From: WQXF01 sp031553615
GTDB taxonomy: Bacteria > Bacillota > Clostridia > Christensenellales > Aristaeellaceae
Assembly (NCBI GenBank): GCA_031553615.1
Contig: JAVBLJ010000007.1
Span: 38,007 to 102,006, forward strand
DNA length: 64,000 nucleotides
Direction: 5' to 3'
The position numbers were made by a program, and so were the translations under genes. This document shows positions 30,546 to 39,742 of this stretch, in pieces; position 1 is the first letter of the stretch; each line of letters starts with the position of its first letter. Under the pieces are notes generated by a model, which was not told where the DNA came from, made no database searches, and worked only from the letters and a program-made list of their open reading frames with translations.

Positions 30546-31019
30546 CTATCCCAGCAAAAAATCCTCGTAGATGCCTGGCGTGCTGTCCTCGATGATCGTT
30601 GCGCCCACGCACTTGGCGTAGAATTCCGCAGGGCCCACGCCGCCGATGATGCCATAGACGTAGCCCTCGGCCTTGAGCGCATAGAGGCATTTGAGCAGCA
30701 GGGCCTTGCCGATGCCCTTTCCGCGGTAGTCCTCCAGCACCATGGTGGGGCCGAAGAAATCGGGCGCGATGGCGTTGTAGCACGCATAGCCGATGATCTC
30801 CTTGTCCACCACCGCCAGGAAGCAGGTGGTGGGGGTCTTGGCCATGCTCACCGCGCACTCGCCCGCGCCGTAGGGGCCGCCGTGCTCCTTCACCCAGGTG
30901 CAGACCCGCAGCATGTCGGGGGCCAGGGCGCGAATGATGCGGATGTTCTGGGCCTGGAGGGCATCGAAGATGGGATCGTATTCCGGGAGCTTGCGCAGGG
31001 GTACCAGCATATCGGGCAT
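30546..31019 (-). CDS. GNAT-family acetyltransferase
   Basis: 157 residues, one GNAT domain. FLAVVDKEIIGYACYN forms strands 2-4 and VLEDYRGKGIGKALLLKCL the acetyl-CoA loop (R-G-K-G-I-G). EFYAKCVGATII is the last strand pair. Start at 31019 behind AAGGAGG; an earlier in-frame start at 31061 has no ribosome binding site. It is the last gene of the long minus-strand run, 51 bases after a permease gene, and its acceptor is unknown. Confidence 0.83.
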   Translation of the reverse strand: MPDMLVPLRKLPEYDPIFDALQAQNIRIIRALAPDMLRVCTWVKEHGGPYGAGECAVSMAKTPTTCFLAVVDKEIIGYACYNAIAPDFFGPTMVLEDYRGKGIGKALLLKCLYALKAEGYVYGIIGGVGPAEFYAKCVGATIIEDSTPGIYEDFLLG

Positions 31020-31070
31020 GGGAATCGCCTCCTTACCGAATATATTTCCAGTATAAACCATCGGAACGGT

Positions 31071-32054
31071 TTAGCCAACTAGGCCGGAGCGTTCCACCGA
31101 TTGGACGAACGTCTTTTGCAGGAACAGGTACATGATGATCAGCGGTAGGATGACCATGAGCGTGGCGGTGGCATGCATGATGGAGATGTAGCCGATGTTG
31201 CCCGCCGTGCCGCTGGCATCCATGCTGATGGCCGCGCTGAAGGTGTAATCCAGCAGGTACAGCCGTTTCGAAAGGGTGTCCAGCGCACCGTAGAACATGC
31301 CGGAAAACATGATGTCGCTGTACATCCACACGAAGGAGAACAGGAACACCGTGACCATGACCGGGGTAGCGATGCGCAGCATGATGCCGGTGAACACCCG
31401 GAACACGCCCGCGCCGTCGATGGAGGCGGCCTCCTCCAGCTCCTTGGGCACGCCGCGGAAGAATTGCCGCGCCAGGAAGATATACAGCCCGCAGCGCGGG
31501 GCCGAGGCGGTGAGCGAGAGGATGACGAACGGCCACGCGTTGCCCACCAGGGAGCCATCGCCCAAGAGGCCGAAGGGGTTGAAGCTTTTGAAGTTCAGGT
31601 AGAGTGGGGTGATGCTGATGAAGGGCGGCAGTATCATGGCCACCAGCACGCAGTTGAACAGCAGCCCCTTGCCCTTGAAATTGTATTTGGCGAAGCCGTA
31701 GCCCACGGCGACGCAGGAGAGGGTTTGGCATACGGCCACCAGGGTGGAAAGGAGCAGGGTGTTGCCCAGCGCGCCCCAATACTTCATGTAGCCGATCAGC
31801 TCGGGGTAGTTGCTCAAGCGGATGGTATTGGGGATGAATTTCACCATGCGATCAAAAAGATCGCGCTGATCCATTATCGACATGGAGAACTTGATCATCA
31901 GCGGATACAGGATGGTGAAGCTGATGCCCAGTATGAATACGCCCTTGCCCAGGCCCACCAGCCCCCTGGCGATGCGCTGCGGGCGAAGGAGGTGCTTCAG
32001 ACCGTGATTTTTCGCCGTTCGTTTTTTAGTCATAGTCGTTCGTTTTTTAGTCAT
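31071..32054 (-). CDS. Carbohydrate ABC transporter permease, MalG-like
   Basis: 327 residues, six membrane helices. The coupling-loop EAA motif reads PKELEEAASIDGAGVFRVFTGIML at about 209-232. The N-terminus duplicates MTKKRTT/MTKKRTA because of a 21-bp direct repeat. It pairs with the permease directly upstream, whose stop lies 8 bases inside this reading frame. The ATG at 32054 follows AAGGAAGGTG; the duplicated ATG at 32033 is an alternative. No ATPase gene is nearby, so a shared MsmX/MsiK-type ATPase is expected. Confidence 0.9.
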   Translation of the reverse strand: MTKKRTTMTKKRTAKNHGLKHLLRPQRIARGLVGLGKGVFILGISFTILYPLMIKFSMSIMDQRDLFDRMVKFIPNTIRLSNYPELIGYMKYWGALGNTLLLSTLVAVCQTLSCVAVGYGFAKYNFKGKGLLFNCVLVAMILPPFISITPLYLNFKSFNPFGLLGDGSLVGNAWPFVILSLTASAPRCGLYIFLARQFFRGVPKELEEAASIDGAGVFRVFTGIMLRIATPVMVTVFLFSFVWMYSDIMFSGMFYGALDTLSKRLYLLDYTFSAAISMDASGTAGNIGYISIMHATATLMVILPLIIMYLFLQKTFVQSVERSGLVG

Positions 32055-32057
32055 AAT
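32016..32057 (-). repeat. 21-bp tandem duplication at the start of a permease gene
   Basis: Two units, 32016-32036 and 32037-32057, identical at 20 of 21 positions; each contains an ATG followed by ACT AAA AAA CGA ACG. The first also carries the stop of the upstream gene. Confidence 0.92.
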
Positions 32058-32967
32058 AGAACACCTTCCTTGAGATCACGCCCAGCACAATGCCTACGAT
32101 GACCAGCACGATGCTGAAATAGATCCATGAGATCGCTGAACCGAAGCTGAACTCCGAGAACGAGATGAGGTAGTTCTGAATGGTCATGATCAGGGCGTTC
32201 TTGACGTTAACGAACGAATCGATGATGGTGTACACCGTGTTGAGCAGCAGGTAGGGGCCCATCATGGGGAAGGTGATCTTCCAGAAATTCTCCCAGGCGG
32301 TGGCGCCCTCGATGTTGGAGGCCTCGAATATGGAGGGGGAAATCGTGTTGAGGCCGCCGATAAAGATGACGATTTGGAGGCCGGAAGCCATGATGATATC
32401 GTAGATGCGGTCGATGGCCGTGCCCAAAAAGCTGAGGATCGTCGGCGGGATGGCCCCGTTGAAAAGGGAGAGCACCATCCGGTTGGCGGAAAAGGAGGCG
32501 GCCATGCCGTTCACCAGGTCGGCGGTATTGCGGTTCATCATGGTGGCCATGGTGGAGTTGTTCAGATCCGAGGTAGCGATGACCCCGGAGACCATGACCA
32601 CCGGCAGGAAGAAGATGGCCCGGGCTAAACCGCGGCCCCGAAAGGGATCCTTGAGGAGCAACGCCGCGAAGAAGCTAAAGGCCAGGATCACGGGCAGCTC
32701 GGTAAAGGTTTGGATGAGGGAATTGACGATGAGGCGGCGCACGTTGGCATCCACCAGCAGGGCCCGCTCGTAGCTTTTGGGCCCCACGTAGGAAAGATCG
32801 TAGCCGGTCATGGTCAGGTTGATGGTGGAGAGGCTGAAGAGGATCGATTGTACGATGGGTATGAGCACAAAGAGCACAAAACCGATGATGAAGGGTGCCA
32901 CGAAGATGTACCCGTAGCGGTTTTTGTTGGCGTTAAGGCGCTGTTTGCGTTTTTTGGATGGGCGCAT
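32047..32967 (-). CDS. Carbohydrate ABC transporter permease, MalF-like
   Basis: 306 residues, six membrane helices after a basic N-terminus (KKRKQRLNANKNRYGY). The coupling loop is EASNIEGATAWENFWKITFPMMGP near residues 215-238, a diverged EAA motif. An insertion of about 40 residues after helix 3 (SDLNNSTMATMMNRNTADL) is longer than in typical MalF-like permeases and may be a periplasmic loop. ATG 32967 with AAGGAG 9 bases upstream is preferred to a TTG two codons earlier. Part of the 20-kb run. Confidence 0.88.
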   Translation of the reverse strand: MRPSKKRKQRLNANKNRYGYIFVAPFIIGFVLFVLIPIVQSILFSLSTINLTMTGYDLSYVGPKSYERALLVDANVRRLIVNSLIQTFTELPVILAFSFFAALLLKDPFRGRGLARAIFFLPVVMVSGVIATSDLNNSTMATMMNRNTADLVNGMAASFSANRMVLSLFNGAIPPTILSFLGTAIDRIYDIIMASGLQIVIFIGGLNTISPSIFEASNIEGATAWENFWKITFPMMGPYLLLNTVYTIIDSFVNVKNALIMTIQNYLISFSEFSFGSAISWIYFSIVLVIVGIVLGVISRKVFYYD

Positions 32968-32991
32968 GGTCAATCACTCCTTCCTGCGCAG

Positions 32992-35583
32992 TTAGGGCGG
33001 GGTCAACCGGTATCCCATGGCTGGGATGCCTGCGGTGGTCTGGGCATTGTAGTTGACCGTCACCCTGCCGCCCCCGGCGAAGGTGGTCTCGAAGACCCCG
33101 GGTGCCAGTTGCCTGTGGGCCGTGATGGGCTGGTTGGCTACCGGCGCTAGGACGGCGCTGGCCGAGCCCGCAAGGGCGGTGCCCAGGGAAAGAATGCTGG
33201 CCTCGCTGGCCCCGTACAGCGGATCGTAGTGGGTATCCTTGATGGCCGAGCCCGGCGCTGCGAAGTAATCAAAGTAGATACCCGATCCGGTCTCGATGGC
33301 CTTGAGCAGGTAGGTGGCTGGATCGGTGGCCTGGTTCAGCTCCGGCATGGTGTAGGATACCGAGCCGGAGAGCACGATTTGCAGGAAGGGCACGCTGGCG
33401 GTGAGGATGGGGTGGTTGGAGGCGGTCACCGGCAGGCCCACGGCGTAATCCAGGTGCCGCAGCATGTAGGCGTTGGCCCCATAGCCGGAGAGGAGGAGCC
33501 CTTTTTCTTTGTAAGCCGCGGCGGCCTGGGAAAGCAGCTCAGCGGTGTCATTCATGGAAAGGGTTTTCTTGGCGGAGAAATCGGAGTACAGCTCGCTGGA
33601 AAGCGTGCCGATGCCCAGGCCGCCTATCTCCAGGGAAGCGTAGGATTGGGCGAAGGCCGCAGCGTTGTTGGCTACCAAATCCGGGCGGAGGATGTAGGCC
33701 CTGGGACCTTCGGCATCCATGTAGTAGTTGGCGATGCTGTGGCTGGGCTTGTAGCCCGTATCGCGCGTGATGAAGCGGATGGCGTGGCTCATGGCGTTGA
33801 AGCCTTGATCCCACTTGGCTTGGTAGCAGTATTGCTGCTCGGCGACGGGCAGGAGGGCGACCCCGGTCTCGCGCAAATCCGCCGCCAGTTGGGAGAGCGC
33901 TTGATTGTTGCCCAGCTTGGGCTCGGTCTCGGGCTTTCGGATGTAGCCGGATTGAAGCCCGCCGCGCTGCCAGCCGCTGTAGCCGATGACGACATCCCCG
34001 GTGGGGGCGTTCTCCTTCAGCTGCTTGCCCAGGTCGCGTACCTGGTTGAAGGTGGTCAAGGGCTTCACCACCGTGGCGGGGTAGCCCAGTATGGATTCGA
34101 TTTCGTCGATAGCTCCGACAGCGTTGGCGTATACCGCCAAGCCCTTGCGATCGTTGACACCGTCCAGGGCGCCCATGCGCAGCAGGTATTCCCGGTAGAG
34201 CACGGCCAGATCGCTGTAACCGGCGTCGGGCGCATCGTAGAACAGGTAGCGTAGGGCGATGGGATCGGTCACCGCCTTGCGCGGATACAGGTTGAGGGCA
34301 TTGGCGGGTGAAGATTCCAGCGCCACCAGCGCGTAGGTCAGCAGGGTAAAGGTGGGGCATACGTAGCTGTAGTTGACGGGGCTATCGGCCAATCCGGCTT
34401 GGATGGCCATCTGCGCGGCATCGTTTTCCGCTATGCCGATGAAGCCTCCGTTGGGATTGTAGCCGCCGAACACCGGCAGGGATACCTTCTCGCTGTAATC
34501 CACGCGATCGGTGCGCAGCACGCCGTAATCCTGGCCATATACGCTGCGCTTGTATTCCGACCAGATGGTCGCCTTGGGCGCATCGGCATCGATGATGGCT
34601 CCAGAGCCGTCCGGTACCAGCACATGGCCGTGTTCGCCGGGCTTCTGCGCGCCGAAGTTGCGCAGGAAGGTGATCTCGGAAATTTTTAGTTTGGGGGTGG
34701 ATTGTATTTGCGTGGGGTCGGCCTCCACCACCAGCTCGCCGTTCTCCAGCCGGTAGCTTACGGCGAAGGTGAAGCTGTCGCCCACGGGGGTGCCGCCGGT
34801 GTAGCCCACAGCTTCCTCATCCTCGGCCCGCAGCTCCGGGGTGTAGTTCCCGGCGGTCAAGGCGGTGGTCAGCTTTTTGCTTTCCAGCTTGGAAAGGTTT
34901 TTGCAGGTGTACATGATCCCGCCCAGATCCTTCAGCTTGCTGTAGGCGTTGTTGAGGTTTTCCACCTGCTGCACGCTGGTGATGGTGGATAGATCCACCC
35001 GCCCGTACATGCGCTTGATGTAGGCTACATCCGCATCGGAGGCCAGCTGGGTCAGCAGCTCCTCGTACCGCGCCTCGGTAAGGCCCGAGGGGATCAGCAC
35101 GATCTCCGGCTTTTTGCCGATGAGGTACTGCACCGTAAAGCCTGCCTCGGCTTTTGCGAGGGTGAATTGGCCGTAGGCCACGCTGTCGCTGTAGTTGTTC
35201 CACAGCTTGGGCACATCCCGCTTATCCAGGGTGGTGATGAGGAACTGCGCGTGGAGCAGCGGATCGGTGCCTTCGAGCCGATCCTGCGGATTGGAGAACC
35301 ATACCTGGCCGGAAGCCTTGCGCCGCACCGCGATCTCGGTGGTTTTGGGGTTGACGTACAGCTCCGAAAGGCCATCCTGCGCGGCCAGCTCCATGCGCTC
35401 CAGGCCCAAATCCTCCGCGCTCTGCTTTGTCGCTTTTTCGGTGGTGGTGAAGGTGTCGAGGTCTTGCCCCTCCAGCTCGGGGTAATAGGTCGGGCTGGTG
35501 AACGCGCCGCAGCCGGAAAGCAACCCAACCGTGCACAGCAGAGCGCATAGGCGCATGCCCTTGGAATAGGAAACTTTTTTCAT
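32992..35583 (-). CDS. DUF5696-family large lipoprotein
   Basis: 863 residues. Lipobox LLSGC with Cys25, so anchored to the outer face of the membrane. The rest is extracytoplasmic: a beta-rich N-terminal half (to about 430; VLVPDGSGAIID, YSEKVSLPVFGGYNPNGGFIGIAE) and a C-terminal half that reads like a TIM barrel (VVIGYSGWQRGGLQSGYI, ANYYMDAEGPRAYILRPDL, IYFDYFAAPGS). I recognise it as a DUF5696-type protein, a family found beside carbohydrate ABC transporters; function unknown, a glycosidase or glycan receptor is plausible. Start 35583. Four bases separate it from the Yip1 gene upstream. Confidence 0.8.
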   Translation of the reverse strand: MKKVSYSKGMRLCALLCTVGLLSGCGAFTSPTYYPELEGQDLDTFTTTEKATKQSAEDLGLERMELAAQDGLSELYVNPKTTEIAVRRKASGQVWFSNPQDRLEGTDPLLHAQFLITTLDKRDVPKLWNNYSDSVAYGQFTLAKAEAGFTVQYLIGKKPEIVLIPSGLTEARYEELLTQLASDADVAYIKRMYGRVDLSTITSVQQVENLNNAYSKLKDLGGIMYTCKNLSKLESKKLTTALTAGNYTPELRAEDEEAVGYTGGTPVGDSFTFAVSYRLENGELVVEADPTQIQSTPKLKISEITFLRNFGAQKPGEHGHVLVPDGSGAIIDADAPKATIWSEYKRSVYGQDYGVLRTDRVDYSEKVSLPVFGGYNPNGGFIGIAENDAAQMAIQAGLADSPVNYSYVCPTFTLLTYALVALESSPANALNLYPRKAVTDPIALRYLFYDAPDAGYSDLAVLYREYLLRMGALDGVNDRKGLAVYANAVGAIDEIESILGYPATVVKPLTTFNQVRDLGKQLKENAPTGDVVIGYSGWQRGGLQSGYIRKPETEPKLGNNQALSQLAADLRETGVALLPVAEQQYCYQAKWDQGFNAMSHAIRFITRDTGYKPSHSIANYYMDAEGPRAYILRPDLVANNAAAFAQSYASLEIGGLGIGTLSSELYSDFSAKKTLSMNDTAELLSQAAAAYKEKGLLLSGYGANAYMLRHLDYAVGLPVTASNHPILTASVPFLQIVLSGSVSYTMPELNQATDPATYLLKAIETGSGIYFDYFAAPGSAIKDTHYDPLYGASEASILSLGTALAGSASAVLAPVANQPITAHRQLAPGVFETTFAGGGRVTVNYNAQTTAGIPAMGYRLTPP

Positions 35584-35587
35584 GCTG

Positions 35588-36256
35588 CTAACTCCTCAAG
35601 CGGATTTCGGTCATCAAGCCCGCGATGAAGCCGATCAGTTTATCCAGAATGCTGCCGAACAGCAGTGCCAGGAACACGATGAACACCATGCCCAGCACCG
35701 TGACGATTAGGGTAAAAAGGGTCTTTTTTGCCGTAAATTGGTGGATGGTCAGTATGCCGCAGAACAGCAGGAACCCGCTCCACAGGGTGCCGATGGCGAA
35801 GATCATGTTGACAAAATCGACCTCGTTCTCCAGCACCACGTTGGAAAGGCCGGTGCCCAGCAGGTTGGTGAGGCTCATGGGCAGCAGCACGTAGCCTACG
35901 GCCATCACGATGTCCACGAAGCGCCCTTCGCCATCGGTCAGGGCGGTGAAGCACCAATTCGATACGCAGAAGAGTAAGATGGGCATCACGATGGTGATCA
36001 GGCTGCGCAGCACGTTGTACGTCTTGGGATCGAAGGAGAACATCAGGAATCCGCCGCGCTGCTGCATCAGCAGCATGGATTCGATGAAGAGCAGGGTGAG
36101 GATCAGCGAGGCGATGAGGTTGCCGCGCTTTTCATGGCGCATATCAAAGAAACCATCGAAGGGGTGCACCATGATGTAGAAGCCGTACTGGAGCCCGGAA
36201 AGGAAGGAGGCGTTTTGTAGGATCGATGCGTTATTTGTGCGCGTAGCCTTTTTCAC
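35588..36256 (-). CDS. Yip1-family membrane protein
   Basis: 222 residues, five hydrophobic segments (about 50-70, 85-105, 115-135, 150-175, 185-205). The region around YGFYIMVHPFDGFFDMRHEKRGN (residues 25-47) is the conserved cytoplasmic start of bacterial Yip1 proteins in carbohydrate loci. GTG start at 36256 overlaps the TGA of the upstream gene (GTGA), so it is translated together with the NHL protein. Function unknown; a membrane partner of the NHL-repeat and DUF5696 proteins is likely from the tight coupling. Confidence 0.82.
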   Translation of the reverse strand: MKKATRTNNASILQNASFLSGLQYGFYIMVHPFDGFFDMRHEKRGNLIASLILTLLFIESMLLMQQRGGFLMFSFDPKTYNVLRSLITIVMPILLFCVSNWCFTALTDGEGRFVDIVMAVGYVLLPMSLTNLLGTGLSNVVLENEVDFVNMIFAIGTLWSGFLLFCGILTIHQFTAKKTLFTLIVTVLGMVFIVFLALLFGSILDKLIGFIAGLMTEIRLRS

Positions 36257-37800
36257 GGAGCAACCCCTCCTTTCAGGAACCTGCGCAGGGCAAGGATTCT
36301 ATTGCGGATGAAAAGCGCCCCGAATACCGCTACCAGCGCCAGAGCCAGCCTCGGGAACCAGGTGGCGATCACCGTCTTGCGGTACTCCTGAAATGCCTGC
36401 GAATACCAGGGCTTGTTGCTGCTGCTGCGGAAATATTCCATGGCTTCTTTGTATTGGCCCTGGCGGTAGAGCGATTTGCCGATGCCGGAATAGGCCAAAT
36501 CCATGTTGGCGTTCTGCCGGAGCACCTCTTGCCAGGCGGTGGCGCTCTCATCGTAGCGCCCGGTTTCGTAGAGGGCGATGGCCTGATGAATGGCCCGTCC
36601 ATAGGCCGTTAGACCAAAGACCGTGAGCGCACCCGTTTGCTTGTCGAGCACGTAGTAGTGATCCTCGCTCTGCGCCATGGAAAGGGGGGTGGTGAACCCG
36701 CCCACGGCGGTGTTGGCCCCGCCGAACGCGTAGAGCAGGTTGCCATCCACATCGTAGGCGAAGATGTGCCGCCGGTTGTTGTCCAGCAGGCTAAAGGTGC
36801 CGTAGGGCCCGCAGGATACATCCACGATGTTGGAAGGGCCCTTGTAGGCGGCGAACAAGCTGACCTGGTAATCGGTGATATCCACCTCGCCCACTGAGGG
36901 GAAGAACCCCTCGCGGCGCAGGATGTCGTTGCCCAGCATGTTCAGCTTGCGCACCAGGGTGCCTTCCTCGGTGCCCTTTTTTGCGCCGATTTCCGAAAGG
37001 ATGATGTCCTTGTTCATGGCCGCCATGGTGGCGAATATGAAGCCCTCGCCGTCCAGCGCCAGGTTGTTGTACTCGATGGGCACGAAGTCCATCATGCGGT
37101 TGCGCTGCGCATCGGTGGATACCTTTTTCCAAAAGACCTCGATGGGGCTGGGGTTGACCTTGCCCGCCGCCAGGAAGCCATCGAATTCGCCCTCGGGGGA
37201 GTATTCGATGATGCCCTGGTTCACGAAGAGGGACACCACGTGGATGCGTCCGGCGGGATCGACCACGACTTTGGAGGGCTTGAACACCATGGATTCGTTG
37301 ATGACCGCCCCCTCAGGCCGGACCAGGGTGCGGATCAGGTTGCCCTGAGCGTCCATGTGAACCACCAGGCCGTTTTCGGTATCGGCCACGTAAAGGTCGC
37401 CCTGCTCGGTCACAAAGACCCCTTGGGGCCCGTTGAACGCATGGGTGGCACCGCCGTCCGCCGGGGTTGCGCCCCGGTATTCCTGCAGGAACGCACCCTC
37501 CGGCGAGAGCACCACGATGCGGTTGTTGCCGGTATCGGCGATGTAGAGGCGACCATCCGTGGATCGGAACACGTCGGTGGGCGATACGAAATTGCCGCAG
37601 CCCAGGTTTTCGCCGGTGATGACCTGCTCCATCAGGCAGGGCGCGGGGCCTTCGGCAGGCTCGCCGCTGTAGGTGTGGGTATAGCTTTTATGATCGGGAA
37701 CCAGGGGCTCGGCCAGGGCCGGGAAGCATAACCCGCCGCCCAACCAAAGCAGGGCGGTCAAGGCCAGCGAAGAACGCTTTAGAATTTCAGAACTTCTCAT
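36253..37800 (-). CDS. NHL-repeat beta-propeller / TPR protein with C-terminal membrane anchor
   Basis: 515 residues. A signal peptide (ends near FPALAEP, residue 31) is followed by NHL-type propeller blades: SPTDVFRSTDGRLYIADTGNNRIVVLSPEG (about 72-101), GPQGVFVTEQGDLYVADTENG, PSKVVVDPAGRIHVV and later LYAFGG. TPR-like helices occur at about 405-460 (ALYETGRYDESATAWQEVL, YRQGQYKEAMEYF). One membrane helix near 480-500 and a short basic tail close it. The propeller is therefore outside and tethered. It probably binds glycan or organises the Yip1/DUF5696 complex; this is inference. ATG 37800 behind GGGGGTG, 10 bases after the permease gene. Confidence 0.82.
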   Translation of the reverse strand: MRSSEILKRSSLALTALLWLGGGLCFPALAEPLVPDHKSYTHTYSGEPAEGPAPCLMEQVITGENLGCGNFVSPTDVFRSTDGRLYIADTGNNRIVVLSPEGAFLQEYRGATPADGGATHAFNGPQGVFVTEQGDLYVADTENGLVVHMDAQGNLIRTLVRPEGAVINESMVFKPSKVVVDPAGRIHVVSLFVNQGIIEYSPEGEFDGFLAAGKVNPSPIEVFWKKVSTDAQRNRMMDFVPIEYNNLALDGEGFIFATMAAMNKDIILSEIGAKKGTEEGTLVRKLNMLGNDILRREGFFPSVGEVDITDYQVSLFAAYKGPSNIVDVSCGPYGTFSLLDNNRRHIFAYDVDGNLLYAFGGANTAVGGFTTPLSMAQSEDHYYVLDKQTGALTVFGLTAYGRAIHQAIALYETGRYDESATAWQEVLRQNANMDLAYSGIGKSLYRQGQYKEAMEYFRSSSNKPWYSQAFQEYRKTVIATWFPRLALALVAVFGALFIRNRILALRRFLKGGVAP

Positions 37801-37810
37801 ATCGCACCCC

Positions 37811-38767
37811 CTAATCTTTCAGGCCGGAGGTGGCCATGGTGTCGACGATTTGGTTCTGGCTGAGGATGAACACCGTGATGGGCACGATCATCAGCAGCAG
37901 GCCCACCGCCGAACCGGCTCCGGCCCGGGCTACGCCGCCCGACATGATCTGCCGGAGGCCGTAGGGCAGGGGCTTCAATGCCTCGCTGCGGATGAATATA
38001 TCGCCGGTGGCGTTCCACAGCGCTTGGCCGGAGAAGATGATCAGGGTCAGCCAGGCGGGCTTGACGGCAGGCATCACGATGCCAATAAAAATTTTCCATT
38101 CGCTGGCACCGTCGATCTTGGCGGCCTCCAGCACGGCATTGGGGATGGTGGACATGAACTGCTTCATCAGGAACAGGCCCAACGGTGTGCCGATGGCGGG
38201 CAAGATCAGCGACCAATAGGTGTTCACCATGCCCAGCCGGGAGATGAGGATGAAGTTGGGAATGCGGGTGATTTCCACGGAGAACATCAGGGTGGTTACC
38301 ACCAGGCCGAAGAAGAGCTTCGCCCCCGGGAAGGGGTGCTTCTCCAGCACGTAGGCCGCCATGCTGGCGAACAGCACGTGAAGCGCCGTGCCCACCACGG
38401 TGACGAATACCGTGTTGAACAGATAGCGGGTCACGGGCACCCAGGCGCTGCTCATCATGGCCGAGAGACTGCGGATGTTTTCCAGCGTGGGGTGCTGCAC
38501 AAAGAGCCTGGGCGGGAAGGCGAAGAGCTCATCCAGCGGCTTGAACGCGCTGTTGATTACGTATAGCATGGGTACCAGCATCAGCGCGGCCAGCAGCGAA
38601 AGCGCCAGGATGTTGGCCAAGTTGCCGCTGATGCTGCGCGTGAACCGCACGTGGAAAAGGCGGCGGAGCCGCAGCCGGAGGGCGTCTAGCGTATGCGCGA
38701 CGGCGCGGAAGGCTTTCTTGAGCAGCTGCCACAAGGGGTTGGGCTTTCGACGCGGTTTGCTGTTCAT
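37811..38767 (-). CDS. Carbohydrate ABC transporter permease, MalG-like
   Basis: 318 residues. A long basic N-terminal arm of about 45 residues precedes six membrane helices. The EAA loop is PNAVLEAAKIDGASEWKIFIGIVMP at about 211-235. The C-terminus ends NQIVDTMATSGLKD, typical for this subfamily. Its ATG directly follows the stop codon of the partner permease. It forms the first permease pair of the run, distinct from the pair at 31-33 kb. Confidence 0.92.
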   Translation of the reverse strand: MNSKPRRKPNPLWQLLKKAFRAVAHTLDALRLRLRRLFHVRFTRSISGNLANILALSLLAALMLVPMLYVINSAFKPLDELFAFPPRLFVQHPTLENIRSLSAMMSSAWVPVTRYLFNTVFVTVVGTALHVLFASMAAYVLEKHPFPGAKLFFGLVVTTLMFSVEITRIPNFILISRLGMVNTYWSLILPAIGTPLGLFLMKQFMSTIPNAVLEAAKIDGASEWKIFIGIVMPAVKPAWLTLIIFSGQALWNATGDIFIRSEALKPLPYGLRQIMSGGVARAGAGSAVGLLLMIVPITVFILSQNQIVDTMATSGLKD

Positions 38768-39724
38768 TTAATTGTCCACCTTTCGCAGCAGGAAGTGGAT
38801 GGCCTTGTTGCAGCCGGTCATCAGCAGGAACAGCAGCACGGAGATGGTGGAGGCATAGCCCATGTCGAAGCGCAGGTAGCCGTAATCCCACAGGTGGTTG
38901 ACCAGGGTGTGGGCGGCATACTCCGTGCTGGGGAAGCCAAAGAGCGACACCGTGACCTCATGGATGGAGAAGGCGGCGGTGATGCTCAGAATAGCGCCGA
39001 ACATCAGCTGCGGCTTCATCATAGGCAGGGTGATGAACCAAAGCTCCTGCCATCGGTTCTTCACGCCATCGATAGCGCCGGCCTCGAAGTATTGCTTATC
39101 CACGCTCTTTAGGCCGGCCACAAAGGAGAGGAAGCCCGCGCCCATGCTGCCCCACAGCACGCAGATCACCACCACGAAGGTCATGTACTGCGGGTCCATC
39201 AGCCACTCGATGGGCTGTTGGATGAAGCCCAGGTTCATAAGCGTGGCGTTGACATAGCCGTAGAAATCGCCGCTAAAAAGGATGATGAACACCGTGTAGA
39301 TCGATCCGGCGATGGTGGGGGAGTAGAAGACCAGCACGAAGAGGGAGCGCAGCTTGGTGGGCAGCTCGTTGATGAGCCAGGCCACCAGGAAGCTCAACGC
39401 ATATCCCACCGGGCCGGTGATGACCGCGAAGATCAGCGTGTTTTTCAGCGCCGTTATAAAGACCGCATCGCTGGTGAACAGCTTGATGTAGTTCGCAAAG
39501 CCGATGAACCTGGGCGGGGTTAACAGGTTGTTGTAGGTAAAGCTATAGATGACGGAGATAATCACCGGCGCTACCGTGAACATGCAGAAGATCACGGCGA
39601 AGGGCAGCAGGAACAGGTAGGATACCCGGTATTTCCAAATCTGCGCCCACAGCCGCAGCCAAGGGTTGGGGCCATAGGACCAGGCCAGCAGGCGGCTGGC
39701 GCGCTTTGCGGCGGAAGAATCCAT
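38768..39724 (-). CDS. Carbohydrate ABC transporter permease, MalF-like
   Basis: 318 residues, six membrane helices, first at about 35-58 (SYLFLLPFAVIFCMFTVAPVI). The EAA loop reads DKQYFEAGAIDGVKNRWQELWFITLPMMKP near 217-245. Partner of the following permease; it lies 18 bases after the stop of the 958-residue binding protein, so binding protein and permeases are co-transcribed. Confidence 0.92.
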   Translation of the reverse strand: MDSSAAKRASRLLAWSYGPNPWLRLWAQIWKYRVSYLFLLPFAVIFCMFTVAPVIISVIYSFTYNNLLTPPRFIGFANYIKLFTSDAVFITALKNTLIFAVITGPVGYALSFLVAWLINELPTKLRSLFVLVFYSPTIAGSIYTVFIILFSGDFYGYVNATLMNLGFIQQPIEWLMDPQYMTFVVVICVLWGSMGAGFLSFVAGLKSVDKQYFEAGAIDGVKNRWQELWFITLPMMKPQLMFGAILSITAAFSIHEVTVSLFGFPSTEYAAHTLVNHLWDYGYLRFDMGYASTISVLLFLLMTGCNKAIHFLLRKVDN

Positions 39725-39742
39725 AGGGTCACCTCCCCTTTG

